The position numbers and the translations under genes are program-made. The notes under the pieces were generated by a model. It saw nothing but the letters and a program-made list of their open reading frames with translations. It searched no databases and was not told the DNA's origin. Source: Actinophytocola sp. (lineage in GTDB: Bacteria; Actinomycetota; Actinomycetes; Mycobacteriales; Pseudonocardiaceae). Taken from it: a DNA stretch of 57,580 nucleotides. The stretch's first letter is position 1. Every line of letters starts with the position of its first letter. This document shows positions 27,984-37,896 of the stretch, one piece after another. The DNA lies in contig WHUD01000012.1 in assembly GCA_009377385.1 (NCBI GenBank), positions 1-57,580 of the forward strand. Reading direction: 5' to 3'.

Positions 27984-27987
<4 letters not shown>
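26695..27987 (-). CDS. Nucleoside ABC transporter permease 2 (NupQ-like)
   Basis: A 430-residue inner-membrane permease of the branched-chain/sugar-type BPD_transp_2 family with about 10-12 membrane helices. Typical stretches are GERTGVINIAIEGQLLAGAF, RVRAVGEHPEAADTAGIGVN and GGALAGLGGAYFTLGAVGLF. The C-terminus is PPAFNGQPYIKS. Its ends overlap cdd and the other permease by 4 bases each. With the next three genes upstream it forms a complete BMP-NupOPQ type importer for purine and/or pyrimidine nucleosides. Confidence 0.92.
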
Positions 27988-29188
<1,201 letters not shown>

Positions 29189-29192
<4 letters not shown>

Positions 29193-30763
29193 TCCCTACC
29201 GTCCTGGCCCGTCGCGAGCCCCTCGACCAGCGTGTGATGCTGCCGCGCCCGCTCGGCCGCCTCCTCAGGCGGCACCCCAGCCATCATCAGGCCGAGCACG
29301 TCGCGGTCGGTGTCGCCGGGCACGATGCCGACGACCGTGCCGCGATACATCACCAGCACCCGATCGGCGAGCGCGCTGACCTCGTCCAGCTCGGTCGACA
29401 CGATCAGCACCGCCGTCCCCTTGTCGCGCTCGGCGATGAGACGTCGATGCACGAACTCGATCGACCCGACGTCGAGACCGCGCGTCGGCTGTGCGGCGAC
29501 CAACGCCCGCAGCGGCCGGGACAGCTCCCGCGCGATGACGACCTTCTGCTGGTTGCCGCCGGAGAGCGTCTTCGCGAGCGTGGCGCCGCTGCCCGCCCTG
29601 ATGTCGAACTCCGCGATGCGGTCTTTCGCGCTGCGGCGTACGACGGCCGGCTTGAGCATCGGGCCGGACGCGAAGGGCGGCTCGTCGTGCCGGTCGAGGA
29701 CCAGGTTCTCCGCGACGGTGAAGTCGCCGACAAGGCCGTCCACCCTGCGGTCCTCCGGCACGAAGCCGACCCCTGCGCGCAGCACCGACCGCACCGACTT
29801 GCCGAGTAGCTCGACGCCGTGCAGCAGGACGGAGCCGGTCGCCCGCTGTTGCAGGCCCATGATCGCCTCGGTCAGCTCGGTCTGGCCGTTGCCCTGCACA
29901 CCGGCGACCGCCAGGATCTCCCCCGACTTGACATCGAACGAGACGTCGTCCACGACGACGTGGTCCCGCTCGTCGACGACGGTCATGCCGCGGACGTCGA
30001 CGACGACGTCCCCGACGTCGGGCGGATCCTTGGCAACGGCGAGCGTCACCGCGCGACCGACCATCAGCGACGCCAGCTCGCTCTCGCTGGCAGAGACGTC
30101 CGGCTCCCCGACGACCTTGCCGAGCCGGATGACCGTGATCCGGTCCGCGATCGCGCGGACCTCCCGCAGCTTGTGGGTGATGAACACGATCGAGGTGCCG
30201 TTGGCCTTGAGCTGACGCATGATCTCGATCAGCTCGTCGGTCTCCTGCGGGGTGAGCACCGCGGTCGGCTCGTCAAGGATCAGCACATGCGCGTCGCGGA
30301 CAAGCGCCTTGATGATCTCCACGCGCTGCTGCACGCCGACCGGCAGGTTCTCAACGATCGCGTCCGGGTCGACGTGGAAGCCGTACCGCTCGGAAATCTC
30401 GCGCACCCGATGGCGCGCGGCGTCGACGTCGAGAAAGCCGGGCCCGTAGGTCTGCTCCGCGCCGAGCATCACGTTCTCCGCGACGGTGAACACCGGCACG
30501 AGCATGAAGTGCTGGTGCACCATGCCGATGCCGACCGCCATCGCGTCGGCGGGATTGTTGCAGGTGATCCGTTTGCCGTCGACGAGAATCTCGCCATCGT
30601 CCGGCTGCAGGAGGCCGTAGATCACGTTCATCAACGTGCTCTTGCCAGCGCCGTTCTCGCCGAGCAGGCAGTGGATCTCACCCTGCTCGACGGTCAGGTC
30701 GATGCGGTCGTTGGCGACGAGCGAGCCGAACCGTTTGGTGATCCCCCTCAGTTGCAGCTTCAC
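29189..30763 (-). CDS. Nucleoside ABC transporter ATPase, two-domain (NupO-like)
   Basis: A 524-residue protein with two ABC ATPase domains, as in sugar and nucleoside importers (RbsA type). The first has GENGAGKSTLMNVIYG (about 35-50), the unusual signature LPVGVQQRVEI and LILDEPTAVLTP. The second has GVQGNGQTEL in place of a standard P-loop, the signature LSGGNQQKV and AAQPTRGLDVGS. This asymmetry is normal for the family. A GTG at 30763 is used; the ribosome site before it is weak. It lies 73 bases after the binding-protein gene in the same operon. Confidence 0.92.
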
Positions 30764-30836
30764 ATTCTCACGCTCTCATCATGCCGCCGTCATGGACACC
30801 GGCTCGGGCGCCCATGACGGCACGGGTGTCGCTGAC

Positions 30837-31952
30837 CTAGAAGGCGGCGTCGGACTCGACCTTCAGCTCACCGGAGATGATCTGCTGCCGCAGCTCGTCA
30901 ACCTCTTGCTTGAGCTTCTCGTCGATCCTGTCCTCGAAGGCGTGGTACGGCGCGATCGACACGCCTTCGTTCTCGAGCGTGCCGATGAACGACTCGTTGC
31001 TGAAGTTGCCCTGCGCTGTGGCGGTCACGGTCTCCTCCACCGCGACGTCCATGCCCTTGACAACGCTGGTCAGCAGCAGGTCCCGGTACTCGGTCAGCGT
31101 CTTGTAGCCGTCGGTGTCGACCCAGATGAGGGACACGCCGCCCGCGTCCTTGGCCGCGACCGCCGCGGACTCACCGATCGGGCCCGCCACCGGCATGACG
31201 ACGTCGGCGCCACGTGAGATCAGGTTCTCCGACAGCTGCTTGGCGACCGTCGAGTTGCTGAAGTCACCGACGAACTGGCCGTCCTGCGACTTCTTGTCCC
31301 AGCCGAGCACCTGCACGTCGGCGTCCTTGACCTTGTTGTAGTGCTGCACGCCGTCGTAGAAGCCGTCCATGAAGATCGTCACTGTGGGAATCTTCATGCC
31401 TCCCCATGTCGCGACCTTGCCGGTCTTCGACTGACCAGCGGCGAGGTAGCCGGCGAGGAACGCTGCCTCCTGGGTGTTGAAGACCAGCGACTTGACGTTG
31501 TCGATGGGCGTCGGCTTGAATGTCTTGGGGTCGGTGTAGAGGAAGTCGACGATGGCGTACTTCTCTTCCGGGTTGGCCTCGGCGGACGCCTTGGTCGCCT
31601 CGGCGAGGTTGAAGCCGACGGTGACGATCAGTCCGCAGTCGTCCCTGACCATGTTCTTCAGGTTGGGCTCGTAGTCGCTCGCCGACTTCGGCTCGACGTA
31701 CTTCGGCTCGGCGATCGTGCCGGCCTCGTAGGCCTTGAGCAGGCCGTTCCACGACGTCTCGTTGAACGACTTGTCGTCGACACCACCCTCATCGGTGACC
31801 ATGCACGCGAGGAAGTCGCTCTTCGACTGCTCACCGGGCTCGTTCGCAGGTGGCGGCTCGGCGCACGCGGTGACAGCCACCGCCAAGGCACCGATGGCGG
31901 CTATCGCCCGCACCCGCTTGATTCTCCGTGGTGGACGCCGTTTCTGACGCAC
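30837..31952 (-). CDS. BMP-family nucleoside-binding lipoprotein
   Basis: A 371-residue lipoprotein. It has a very basic start (RQKRRPPRRIKR), a hydrophobic stretch and a lipobox AVAVTAC with lipid Cys30. The BMP (Med/PnrA) domain follows, with MVTDEGGVDDKSFNETSWNG, DDCGLIVTVGFNLAEA and GADVVMPVAGPIGESAAVAA. It catches nucleosides outside the membrane and hands them to the permease pair. I use the GTG at 31952 because GGGGAGGGAG lies 7 bases before it; the frame extends 15 codons further without signals. It is first in a six-gene salvage operon ending in deoA. Confidence 0.9.
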   Translation of the reverse strand: MRQKRRPPRRIKRVRAIAAIGALAVAVTACAEPPPANEPGEQSKSDFLACMVTDEGGVDDKSFNETSWNGLLKAYEAGTIAEPKYVEPKSASDYEPNLKNMVRDDCGLIVTVGFNLAEATKASAEANPEEKYAIVDFLYTDPKTFKPTPIDNVKSLVFNTQEAAFLAGYLAAGQSKTGKVATWGGMKIPTVTIFMDGFYDGVQHYNKVKDADVQVLGWDKKSQDGQFVGDFSNSTVAKQLSENLISRGADVVMPVAGPIGESAAVAAKDAGGVSLIWVDTDGYKTLTEYRDLLLTSVVKGMDVAVEETVTATAQGNFSNESFIGTLENEGVSIAPYHAFEDRIDEKLKQEVDELRQQIISGELKVESDAAF

Positions 31953-32282
31953 TGTGTCACTCCCTCCCCGCACCGATCCGGTGACGGTCTCTGGCAACTA
32001 CCGGCTGTACCGCCGGGATCAATGGCGAGGAAGGCTACCGCTCGCGGGTGACCCACGACACGTGAACGGAAGATGAAACGCGTCCGCGTAACCGAATTGT
32101 TGACGAGCTTGCGCCAGCTGGCCCCTTTGCGCGGGCTGTCTCGTCGATCACACCAGGGAACCCGACGTTCGGCCGACGCCAAACGGCAGGTTTACAGTCC
32201 TGCTAAATGAGCCAATGGTGAGGACCGCGCAGGTCCGCTGCGCAGGTCCGAACCATCGATAGCGACGACGGAGGCCGTCCCG
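31953..32282. promoter_or_regulatory. Divergent promoter region of the nucleoside importer and sdhCDAB
   Basis: 330 bases without a gene. Near sdhC there is an exact 11-base direct repeat GCGCAGGTCCG (32227-32237 and 32240-32250, period 13); its first copy is also part of the inverted repeat GGACC/GGTCC (32222-32236). The sdhC ribosome site ACGGAGG follows at about 32270. A clear -35/-10 pair is not obvious, although TTTACA and TAAAT lie near 32190-32210. I see no riboswitch fold. Confidence 0.4.
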
Positions 32283-32708
32283 ATGCCCACCACGGCTAGT
32301 CCCCCAGCGATGGCGGGCACGTCACGCAGGAGCGGAACGCTCTACATCGGCGACCCCGGTATGTGGTCCTGGGTAGCCCACCGCATCACCGGCGTGCTCA
32401 CGTTCTTCTTCCTGTTCGTGCACGTGCTCGACACCGCGCTCGTCCGGGTGTCGCCCAGCGCCTACAACGCGGTCATCGAAACCTACAAGACCCCGCTCGT
32501 GGCGCTGCTCGAGGTCGGTCTCGTCGGCGCGGTGCTCTACCACGCCCTCAACGGCATCAGGGTGATGCTGGTCGACTTCTGGTCCAAGGGCCCGAGGTAC
32601 CAGCGTCCGATGCTGTGGGGCCTGATCGGCGTGTGGGTGCTTGTGATGGTGCCCGGCGCGTTCTTCATGCTGCAGCGCGCGGCGACCGAGCTGTTCGGAG
32701 GTCACTGA
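32283..32708 (+). CDS. sdhC: Succinate dehydrogenase cytochrome b556 subunit (SdhC)
   Basis: A 141-residue membrane anchor with three hydrophobic helices. It shows SWVAHRITGVLTFFFLFVHV, with the haem-ligand-type His of the SdhC family, and LYHALNGIRVMLVDFWSKGP. It binds haem and quinone together with SdhD and passes electrons from SdhB into the respiratory chain. It is first in sdhCDAB, the order used by actinobacterial type Sdh2 enzymes. The start ATG follows ACGGAGG at about 8 bases. Confidence 0.93.
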   Translation: MPTTASPPAMAGTSRRSGTLYIGDPGMWSWVAHRITGVLTFFFLFVHVLDTALVRVSPSAYNAVIETYKTPLVALLEVGLVGAVLYHALNGIRVMLVDFWSKGPRYQRPMLWGLIGVWVLVMVPGAFFMLQRAATELFGGH

Positions 32709-32710
32709 CC

Positions 32711-33124
32711 ATGACGGAGACCCTCACCCTCGACAAGCCGCGCTCCCCGCGCAGGCCTGCGGCTCGGCGTAGCAACTTCGAGCTGTACAGCTGGCTGTTC
32801 ATGCGGCTGTCCGGCCTCGCGCTTGTCGTGCTCGTGCTCGGCCACCTGTTCATCATGAACATCCTCGACGGCGGCGTGCACCGGATCGACTTCGCCTTCG
32901 TCGCAGGCCGCTGGGCATCGCCGTTCTGGCAGTTCTGGGACCTGTCCATGCTCTGGCTGGCACAGCTACACGGCGGCAACGGGCTCCGTACGATCATCGA
33001 CGACTACGCCCGCAAGGACACCACGCGGTTCTGGCTGAAGATCCTGCTCTACGTGTCCATGGCGATCATTCTCGTGCTCGGCACCATGGTGATCTTCACC
33101 TTCGACCCGAACATCGCTACGTGA
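32711..33124 (+). CDS. sdhD: Succinate dehydrogenase membrane anchor subunit (SdhD)
   Basis: A 137-residue protein with three membrane helices: YSWLFMRLSGLALVVLVLGH (with a likely haem-ligand His), the quinone-site region WDLSMLWLAQLHGGNGLRTI, and a last helix LLYVSMAIILVLGTMVIFTF. It begins 2 bases after the sdhC stop. It completes the membrane part of the complex. Confidence 0.92.
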   Translation: MTETLTLDKPRSPRRPAARRSNFELYSWLFMRLSGLALVVLVLGHLFIMNILDGGVHRIDFAFVAGRWASPFWQFWDLSMLWLAQLHGGNGLRTIIDDYARKDTTRFWLKILLYVSMAIILVLGTMVIFTFDPNIAT

Positions 33125-33173
33125 GCCCTGCTCGCAGGGGCGAACCATCGGACACTACCCCGCTGGAGTTTCC

Positions 33174-34970
33174 ATGCAGTTCCACAAGTACGACGTACTG
33201 ATCGTCGGGGCGGGCGGCGCTGGCATGCGCGCCGCGATCGAAGCGGGGCAGCGCGCACGCACCGCTGTGCTCACCAAGCTCTACCCCACCCGCTCCCACA
33301 CCGGCGCGGCGCAGGGCGGCATGTGCGCCGCGCTGGCCAACGTCGAAGAGGACAACTGGGAGTGGCACACCTTCGACACCGTCAAGGGCGGTGACTACCT
33401 CACCGACCAGGACGCCGCCGAGATCATGGCCAAGGAGGCCATCGACGCGGTGCTCGACCTCGAGAAGATGGGCCTGCCGTTCAACCGGACACCGGAAGGC
33501 AAGATCGACCAGCGCCGGTTCGGCGGGCATACCCGCGACCACGGCAAGGCGGCCGTCCGCCGATCCTGCTACGCGGCCGACCGCACTGGCCACATGATCC
33601 TGCAGACGCTGTACCAGAACTGCGTCAAGCACGGCATCGAGTTCTACAACGAGTTCTACGTCCTCGACGTCGTCCTGTCTGACACCGAGCACGGCCAGGT
33701 CGCCACCGGCGCGATCGCGTACGAGCTGGCCACCGGCGAGATCCACGTGTTCCAGGCGAAGTCGATCGTGTTCGCCACCGGCGGGTTCGGCAAGGTGTTC
33801 AAGACGACGTCGAACGCCCATACGCTCACCGGCGACGGCATGGGCATCTACTACCGCAAGGGCCTACCGCTTGAGGACATGGAGTTCTACCAGTTCCATC
33901 CGACCGGCCTCGCCGGGCTCGGCATTCTGCTCACCGAGGGCGCCCGCGGTGAGGGCGCGATCCTGCGGAACAAGGACGGCGAGCGCTTCATGGAGCGTTA
34001 CGCCCCCACGATCAAGGACCTCGCGCCCCGCGACATCGTCGCCAGGTCGATGGTGCTCGAGGTGCTTGAAGGCAGGGGTGCAGGCCCTGACGCCGACTAC
34101 GTCTACCTCGACTGCACCCACCTCGGCGCCGAGGTGCTCGAGTCGAAGCTGCCGGACATCACCGAGTTCGCTCGCACCTACCTCGGCATCGACCCGGTCA
34201 CCGAGCCGGTGCCGGTGTACCCGACGGCGCACTATGCCATGGGCGGCATCCCCACCACGGTGCGCGGCGAGGCGCTACGCGACAACGACACCGTCATCCC
34301 CGGCCTGTACGCGGCCGGTGAGGTGGCCTGCGTTTCGGTGCACGGCTCGAACCGGCTCGGCACCAACTCGCTGCTGGACATCAACGTCTTCGGCAAGCGG
34401 TCCGGCATCGCGGCGGCCGAGTACGCCAGCACGGTCGAGCACGCCGACCTGCCGGACGATCCAGCCGCGATGGTGCAGGGCATGGTCGACACGCTCCGCT
34501 CGGCGGAAGGCACCGAGCGGGTGGTCGAGATCCGCACCGAGCTGCAGCGGACCATGGACGCCAACGCCGCCGTGTACCGCACCGAGGACACTCTCAAGCA
34601 GGCGCTGCACGACGTCCACGCGCTCAAGGAGCGCTACGGCAAGGTCGGCGTCCAGGACAAGGGCAAGCGGTACAACACCGACCTGCTCGAAGCCGTCGAG
34701 CTCGGGTTCCTGCTCGACCTTGCGGAGTGCCTTGTCAACGCGGCGCTGGCGCGCAAGGAGTCCCGCGGCGGGCATGCCCGCGAGGACTACCCGAACCGTG
34801 ACGACACCAACTTCATGCGGCACTCGATGTCCTACAAGGTGCTGCCGGACGGCAACACCGGCCCCGACCCGGACGCGCCGCTCGGCCTCACTGGTTTCCT
34901 TTCCGACATCCGGCTGGATTACAAGCCCGTTGTGTTCACCCGGTACGAGCCGATGGAGCGGAAGTACTGA
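33174..34970 (+). CDS. sdhA: Succinate dehydrogenase flavoprotein subunit (SdhA)
   Basis: SdhA oxidises succinate to fumarate with covalently bound FAD. The 598 residues show the FAD-binding start VLIVGAGGAGMRAAIEAG, the flavin-attachment region TRSHTGAAQGGMCAAL, FGGHTRDHGKAAVRRSCYAA, the active-site HPTGLAGLG and the C-terminal YKPVVFTRYEPMERKY. The ATG at 33174 has GGAG 6-7 bases before it. The stop overlaps the sdhB start by one base (TGATG), favouring coupled translation. Confidence 0.97.
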   Translation: MQFHKYDVLIVGAGGAGMRAAIEAGQRARTAVLTKLYPTRSHTGAAQGGMCAALANVEEDNWEWHTFDTVKGGDYLTDQDAAEIMAKEAIDAVLDLEKMGLPFNRTPEGKIDQRRFGGHTRDHGKAAVRRSCYAADRTGHMILQTLYQNCVKHGIEFYNEFYVLDVVLSDTEHGQVATGAIAYELATGEIHVFQAKSIVFATGGFGKVFKTTSNAHTLTGDGMGIYYRKGLPLEDMEFYQFHPTGLAGLGILLTEGARGEGAILRNKDGERFMERYAPTIKDLAPRDIVARSMVLEVLEGRGAGPDADYVYLDCTHLGAEVLESKLPDITEFARTYLGIDPVTEPVPVYPTAHYAMGGIPTTVRGEALRDNDTVIPGLYAAGEVACVSVHGSNRLGTNSLLDINVFGKRSGIAAAEYASTVEHADLPDDPAAMVQGMVDTLRSAEGTERVVEIRTELQRTMDANAAVYRTEDTLKQALHDVHALKERYGKVGVQDKGKRYNTDLLEAVELGFLLDLAECLVNAALARKESRGGHAREDYPNRDDTNFMRHSMSYKVLPDGNTGPDPDAPLGLTGFLSDIRLDYKPVVFTRYEPMERKY

Positions 34971-35782
34971 TGACTGCTGTTGTAGAAGGCACTGCGAACG
35001 CCAACGACACCTCGCAGATCCCCGCTCCTGACGGCTCCGTCACCGTCACCGTGAAGATCCAGCGGTTCAATCCCGAGGTCGACTCCGAGCCGCACTGGGA
35101 GTCCTACGACGTCCCGGCGCTGCCCACCGACCGGGTGCTGAACCTGCTGATCAACATCAAGGGCTACGTCGACGGCACGCTGTCCTTCCGCCGGTCGTGT
35201 GCCCACGGCATCTGCGGCTCGGACGCGATGCAGATCAACGGGATCAACCGGCTGGCCTGCAAGGTGCTGGTCAAGGACCTGCTCGCAGGAGGCGGGCGCC
35301 GGGCGGGAAAGACACGGCAGGGCAAGCCGACCACCATCACGGTCGCCCCGATCAAGGGCCTGCCGGTGATGAAGGACCTGTACGTCGACATGGAGCCGTT
35401 CTTCGAGGCGTTCCGTGCCGTCAAGCCGTTCCTGATCACCTACGGCAACGAGCCGACCAACGAGCGCATCCAGTCGCCGGCCGACCGGGAGCGCTTCGAC
35501 GACACCACGAAGTGCATCCTGTGCGCCTGCTGCACCACGTCGTGCCCGGTGTTCTGGTCGGACGGCTCGTACTTCGGGCCCGCCGCGATCGTGAACGCGC
35601 ACCGGTTCATCTTCGACTCCCGTGACGAGGGCGCCGAGGAGCGGCTGGACATCCTCAACGACGCCGAGGGCGTGTGGCGCTGCCGCACGACGTTCAACTG
35701 CACCGACGCCTGCCCACGCGGCATCCAGGTGACCAAGGCCATCCAGGAAGTCAAGCGCGCGTTGCTGTTCAAGCGCGTCTGA
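34970..35782 (+). CDS. sdhB: Succinate dehydrogenase iron-sulfur subunit (SdhB)
   Basis: A 270-residue electron carrier. The N-terminal ferredoxin domain holds the 2Fe-2S cluster (RSCAHGICGSDAMQING and following Cys), and the C-terminal domain holds CILCACCTTSCPVFW and CRTTFNCTDACPRGI for the 4Fe-4S and 3Fe-4S clusters. It is last in the operon. A repeat array starts about 40 bases after its stop. Confidence 0.97.
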   Translation: MTAVVEGTANANDTSQIPAPDGSVTVTVKIQRFNPEVDSEPHWESYDVPALPTDRVLNLLINIKGYVDGTLSFRRSCAHGICGSDAMQINGINRLACKVLVKDLLAGGGRRAGKTRQGKPTTITVAPIKGLPVMKDLYVDMEPFFEAFRAVKPFLITYGNEPTNERIQSPADRERFDDTTKCILCACCTTSCPVFWSDGSYFGPAAIVNAHRFIFDSRDEGAEERLDILNDAEGVWRCRTTFNCTDACPRGIQVTKAIQEVKRALLFKRV

Positions 35783-35823
35783 CGGACGGCGGGGACGGGA
35801 GGACGGAGGACGCGGCCCCGGTG

Positions 35824-35983
35824 CGCCGTGTCCCCCGCTCCCGACGCCGTGTTCGCCGCTCCCGACGCCGTGTTCGCCGCTCCAGACACCGTGTCCCCCG
35901 CTCCAGACGCCGTGTCCCTCACTCCCGACGCCGTGTCCCCCATTCCGGACACCATGTTCGCCGCTCCAGACACCGTGGCCCGC
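35824..35983. repeat. 21-base tandem repeat array after sdhB (class A, copy 1)
   Basis: Seven units of exactly 21 bases plus a partial one, consensus GCTCCCGACGCCGTGTTCGC plus C. Unit starts are 35837, 35858, 35879, 35900, 35921, 35942 and 35963. The first two are identical and the later ones differ at a few bases. Being a multiple of three, it reads as heptapeptide repeats on both strands, but there is no start signal and I see no gene. It fills the gap between sdhB and the end of a decayed ABC transporter gene, which point toward each other. Confidence 0.9.
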
Positions 35984-35990
35984 CGGTCGC

Positions 35991-36560
35991 TCAGCCGTTC
36001 CACGTCGCGTACATGTCGCCGTAGCGACCGCCCCTGGCGACAAGTTCGTCGTGGGAGCCGATCTCGATGATCCGGCCGTCGTCGACGACTGCGATGCGGT
36101 CCGCGCGCATGGCAGTGGACAGCCGGTGCGCGATAATGATCGCCGTCCGGTCGGCGAGCACCACCTCGAGCGCACGTTCCACCTGCCGCTCGGTCCGGAG
36201 ATCGAGGCTGGACGTCGCCTCGTCGAGCACCAGCACCCTTGGCTCGGCGAACAACGCCCGAGCCAACGCGACCGCTCCCCTGCCGACAGCGACGCACCCC
36301 GCTCGTGCACGACGGTGTGAATCCCCGCAGGCGAGCGGTCGAGAAAATCGCCGAGCCCGAACAGGAAAGGCTCCTGCGGCACGACGGCCATACGCCGGTG
36401 CAGCGAGTCGAACCGCACGTCACGCAGGTCGTGTCCATCCAACAGCACCCGGCCCGACGTCGGGTCGTACACGCGTGTCACCAGCTTGGCGATGGTCGAC
36501 TTGCCTGCCCCGGTCGGCCCGACTAGGGCGAGTGTCTCACGCCGTGGGGGACGTCCTGCG
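35991..36560 (-). pseudogene. Decayed ABC exporter ATPase domain
   Basis: Remains of the nucleotide-binding domain of a lipid/drug-type ABC exporter. ETLALVGPTGAGKSTIAKL (Walker A) and VVPQEPFLFG are in one frame. There the family sequence jumps to HTVVHERGASLSAGE, so about 80 bases are missing between Q-loop and signature. A few more bases are lost after SAGE, shifting the frame. The end is intact in the new frame: ALFAEPRVLVLDEATSSLDL and IIIAHRLST, finishing MYATWNG. The membrane domain is absent. At least two deletions are present, so this is not a sequencing slip. Repeat arrays lie on both sides. Confidence 0.85.
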
Positions 36561-36675
36561 ATCGGTCTGACCCGCACGCACTGTGGTTCCACCAGCAGTC
36601 CTGGCACCCATCATGATCGGTCCCATCGCATCGGCGATGGCCGTTCCATAGAACGAAGTCGCGACGGCACCGTCC

Positions 36676-36770
36676 AGAGTGCCGCGCTGATCCCCCAAGT
36701 GCCGCCAGCTACGGCAACTGATGCCATCTAGACAATAGTGCCAACTTGTCGCTCAGTGCCATCAGGTCGG
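36676..36770. repeat. Degenerate AGTGCC repeats (class D)
   Basis: AGTGCC recurs at 36678, 36698, 36737 and 36755, with a related TGATGCC at 36719, at intervals of about 18-22 bases. Between them is variable sequence. It resembles a worn tandem array distinct from class A. No gene is visible from 36561 to 37221; this stretch is repeats and remnants only. Confidence 0.5.
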
Positions 36771-36780
36771 AAACGGGCTG

Positions 36781-36906
36781 GTCGACGCCGTGTCCCACAC
36801 CCACGACGCCGTGTCCCGCGCTCGCTACGTTTTGTCCCAGGCTCACGGCTTCGAGTTCGTCGCTGCTGACGCCGTGTTCCGCTGTCAGAGCGGCGTATTC
36901 AACATC
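36781..36906. repeat. Degenerate 21-base array (class A, copy 2)
   Basis: Six units at exact 21-base spacing (starts 36781, 36802, 36823, 36844, 36865, 36886) share the GACGCCGTGTCCC core of the array at 35824. They are much more diverged, down to CTACGTTTTGTCCC in the third unit. The phase is kept although the sequence has drifted. Confidence 0.7.
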
Positions 36907-37093
36907 GTGGTACTGGCGATGCGGCGGCATCATGCGCGCAGGTCAGCTACGCGACGGACGAGTATCGGGCCAGACAGTGCCGGGACCGCTCTACCTGACA
37001 CATGGTCCGGCTCGGCCAGTGCTCACGACAGACCCGGAGCCACGGAATCCTGGATTCATCGCTCCGGAAGTCGGAACTCACTGCCCCATAACC

Positions 37094-37192
37094 GGGCACT
37101 CGCGGCACGAGAACGCGGGACTCGCGCCCACGAACGTGCAACTCGCGCCCGCGAACGTGCAACTCGCGGCCCGCGAAGGTGCGACTCGCGGC
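37094..37192. repeat. Tandem ACTCGCG repeats (class B, copy 2)
   Basis: ACTCGCG recurs at 37098, 37120, 37141, 37162 and 37184, that is every 21-22 bases, in units like GTGCAACTCGCGCCCGCGAA. This is the same family as the array at 11547-11606 but without the flanking 16-bp inverted repeat. It ends about 30 bases before the stop of the next minus-strand gene. Confidence 0.8.
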
Positions 37193-37221
37193 GGCCGGAG
37201 CCGGGACGGGGGCGGGGCGGC

Positions 37222-37554
37222 CTACGGCCAGAAGACGGCGAGGCCGACGTTGAAGACGACCAGGCCGCCGAGGGTGAAGGACAGCCACTTCGGGGCGGCT
37301 GGTTTGCGGAGGAAAACACCCGCCAGCACGAGCAGCTTGGCGCCGGTCTTGAACGGGTCGTACTCGACGTCGTCCAGCGCGGGGTCGATGCCCATCAGCG
37401 CGAGGCCGGTGATCAGCTGCAGACCGCCGCCGTGCAGCCAGCCCTTGTTCAACGCCGCACCCTGACCGGCGCTCATCTGCAGCATGAACGTACCGATCAG
37501 CATCGCCATGCCGAGCAGGTGCAGGAAGACCAGAACCAGCCGCAGAAACTCCAT
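37222..37554 (-). CDS. Conserved small integral membrane protein (110 aa)
   Basis: A 110-residue protein with about three membrane helices (FLRLVLVFLHLLGMAMLIGT, the GGGLQLITGLALMGI segment, and LSFTLGGLVVFNVGLAVFWP). A short soluble loop DPALDDVEYDPFKTGAK lies between them. It starts 2 bases after the preceding SCO4848-type gene, so they are probably co-transcribed. I do not recognise a function. The HLLGMA helix with a single His is seen in some haem or quinone-site proteins, but this is not strong evidence. Confidence 0.75.
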   Translation of the reverse strand: MEFLRLVLVFLHLLGMAMLIGTFMLQMSAGQGAALNKGWLHGGGLQLITGLALMGIDPALDDVEYDPFKTGAKLLVLAGVFLRKPAAPKWLSFTLGGLVVFNVGLAVFWP

Positions 37555-37556
37555 CG

Positions 37557-37799
37557 TCAGTCCTCAGTTCGCCGGGCGATGGCGCGCAGGCCGCGCCAAC
37601 CGATCACACCGATGATCGTACCCAGGATGATCGAGACAACGGTCAACGCCGCGTGCACCCAGAAGAACGACGTCAGCGCGCCGGTGGCGTCACGGGCGTT
37701 GTCGCTCTGCCACAGGTTGCGCGCGAAGGTCACCCAGATGATCCAGGACCACACACCGAACGCGAGCAAGAACAGCGACACCGGCTTCGACATCCGCAT
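37557..37799 (-). CDS. SCO4848-family small membrane protein
   Basis: An 80-residue protein with two membrane helices (VSLFLLAFGVWSWIIWVTFA and VHAALTVVSIILGTIIGVIG) joined by a short loop ARNLWQSDNARDATGALTSF. This layout is the SCO4848 family, which in Streptomyces also lies beside a D-Ala-D-Ala carboxypeptidase gene, as here. The ATG at 37799 has TACCCT 6 bases before it and is probably leaderless. The function is unknown; conserved pairing suggests a link to cell-wall synthesis. Confidence 0.8.
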   Translation of the reverse strand: MRMSKPVSLFLLAFGVWSWIIWVTFARNLWQSDNARDATGALTSFFWVHAALTVVSIILGTIIGVIGWRGLRAIARRTED

Positions 37800-37896
37800 G
37801 GGCCGAGGGTAACCGCATCGCGATTCGATGACCGATCGGCTACGAGACTGGCTCAAGGGCAGCCAGCGGCGCCGCCCTTCCCGTACCCTCACTCCG

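Noticed and set aside
31953-32282. Riboswitch in the nucleoside importer leader
   Set aside because: I looked for purine or other known aptamer-like conserved cores and saw only short inverted and direct repeats.
35824-35983. Possible CRISPR array
   Set aside because: Units are contiguous with no unique spacers, and no cas genes are in the window.
35824-36000. Frames on both strands through the 21-base array, reading as heptapeptide repeats
   Set aside because: The period is a multiple of three with no stops, which makes open frames by itself. There is no ribosome site or start, and the units drift without regard to protein sense.
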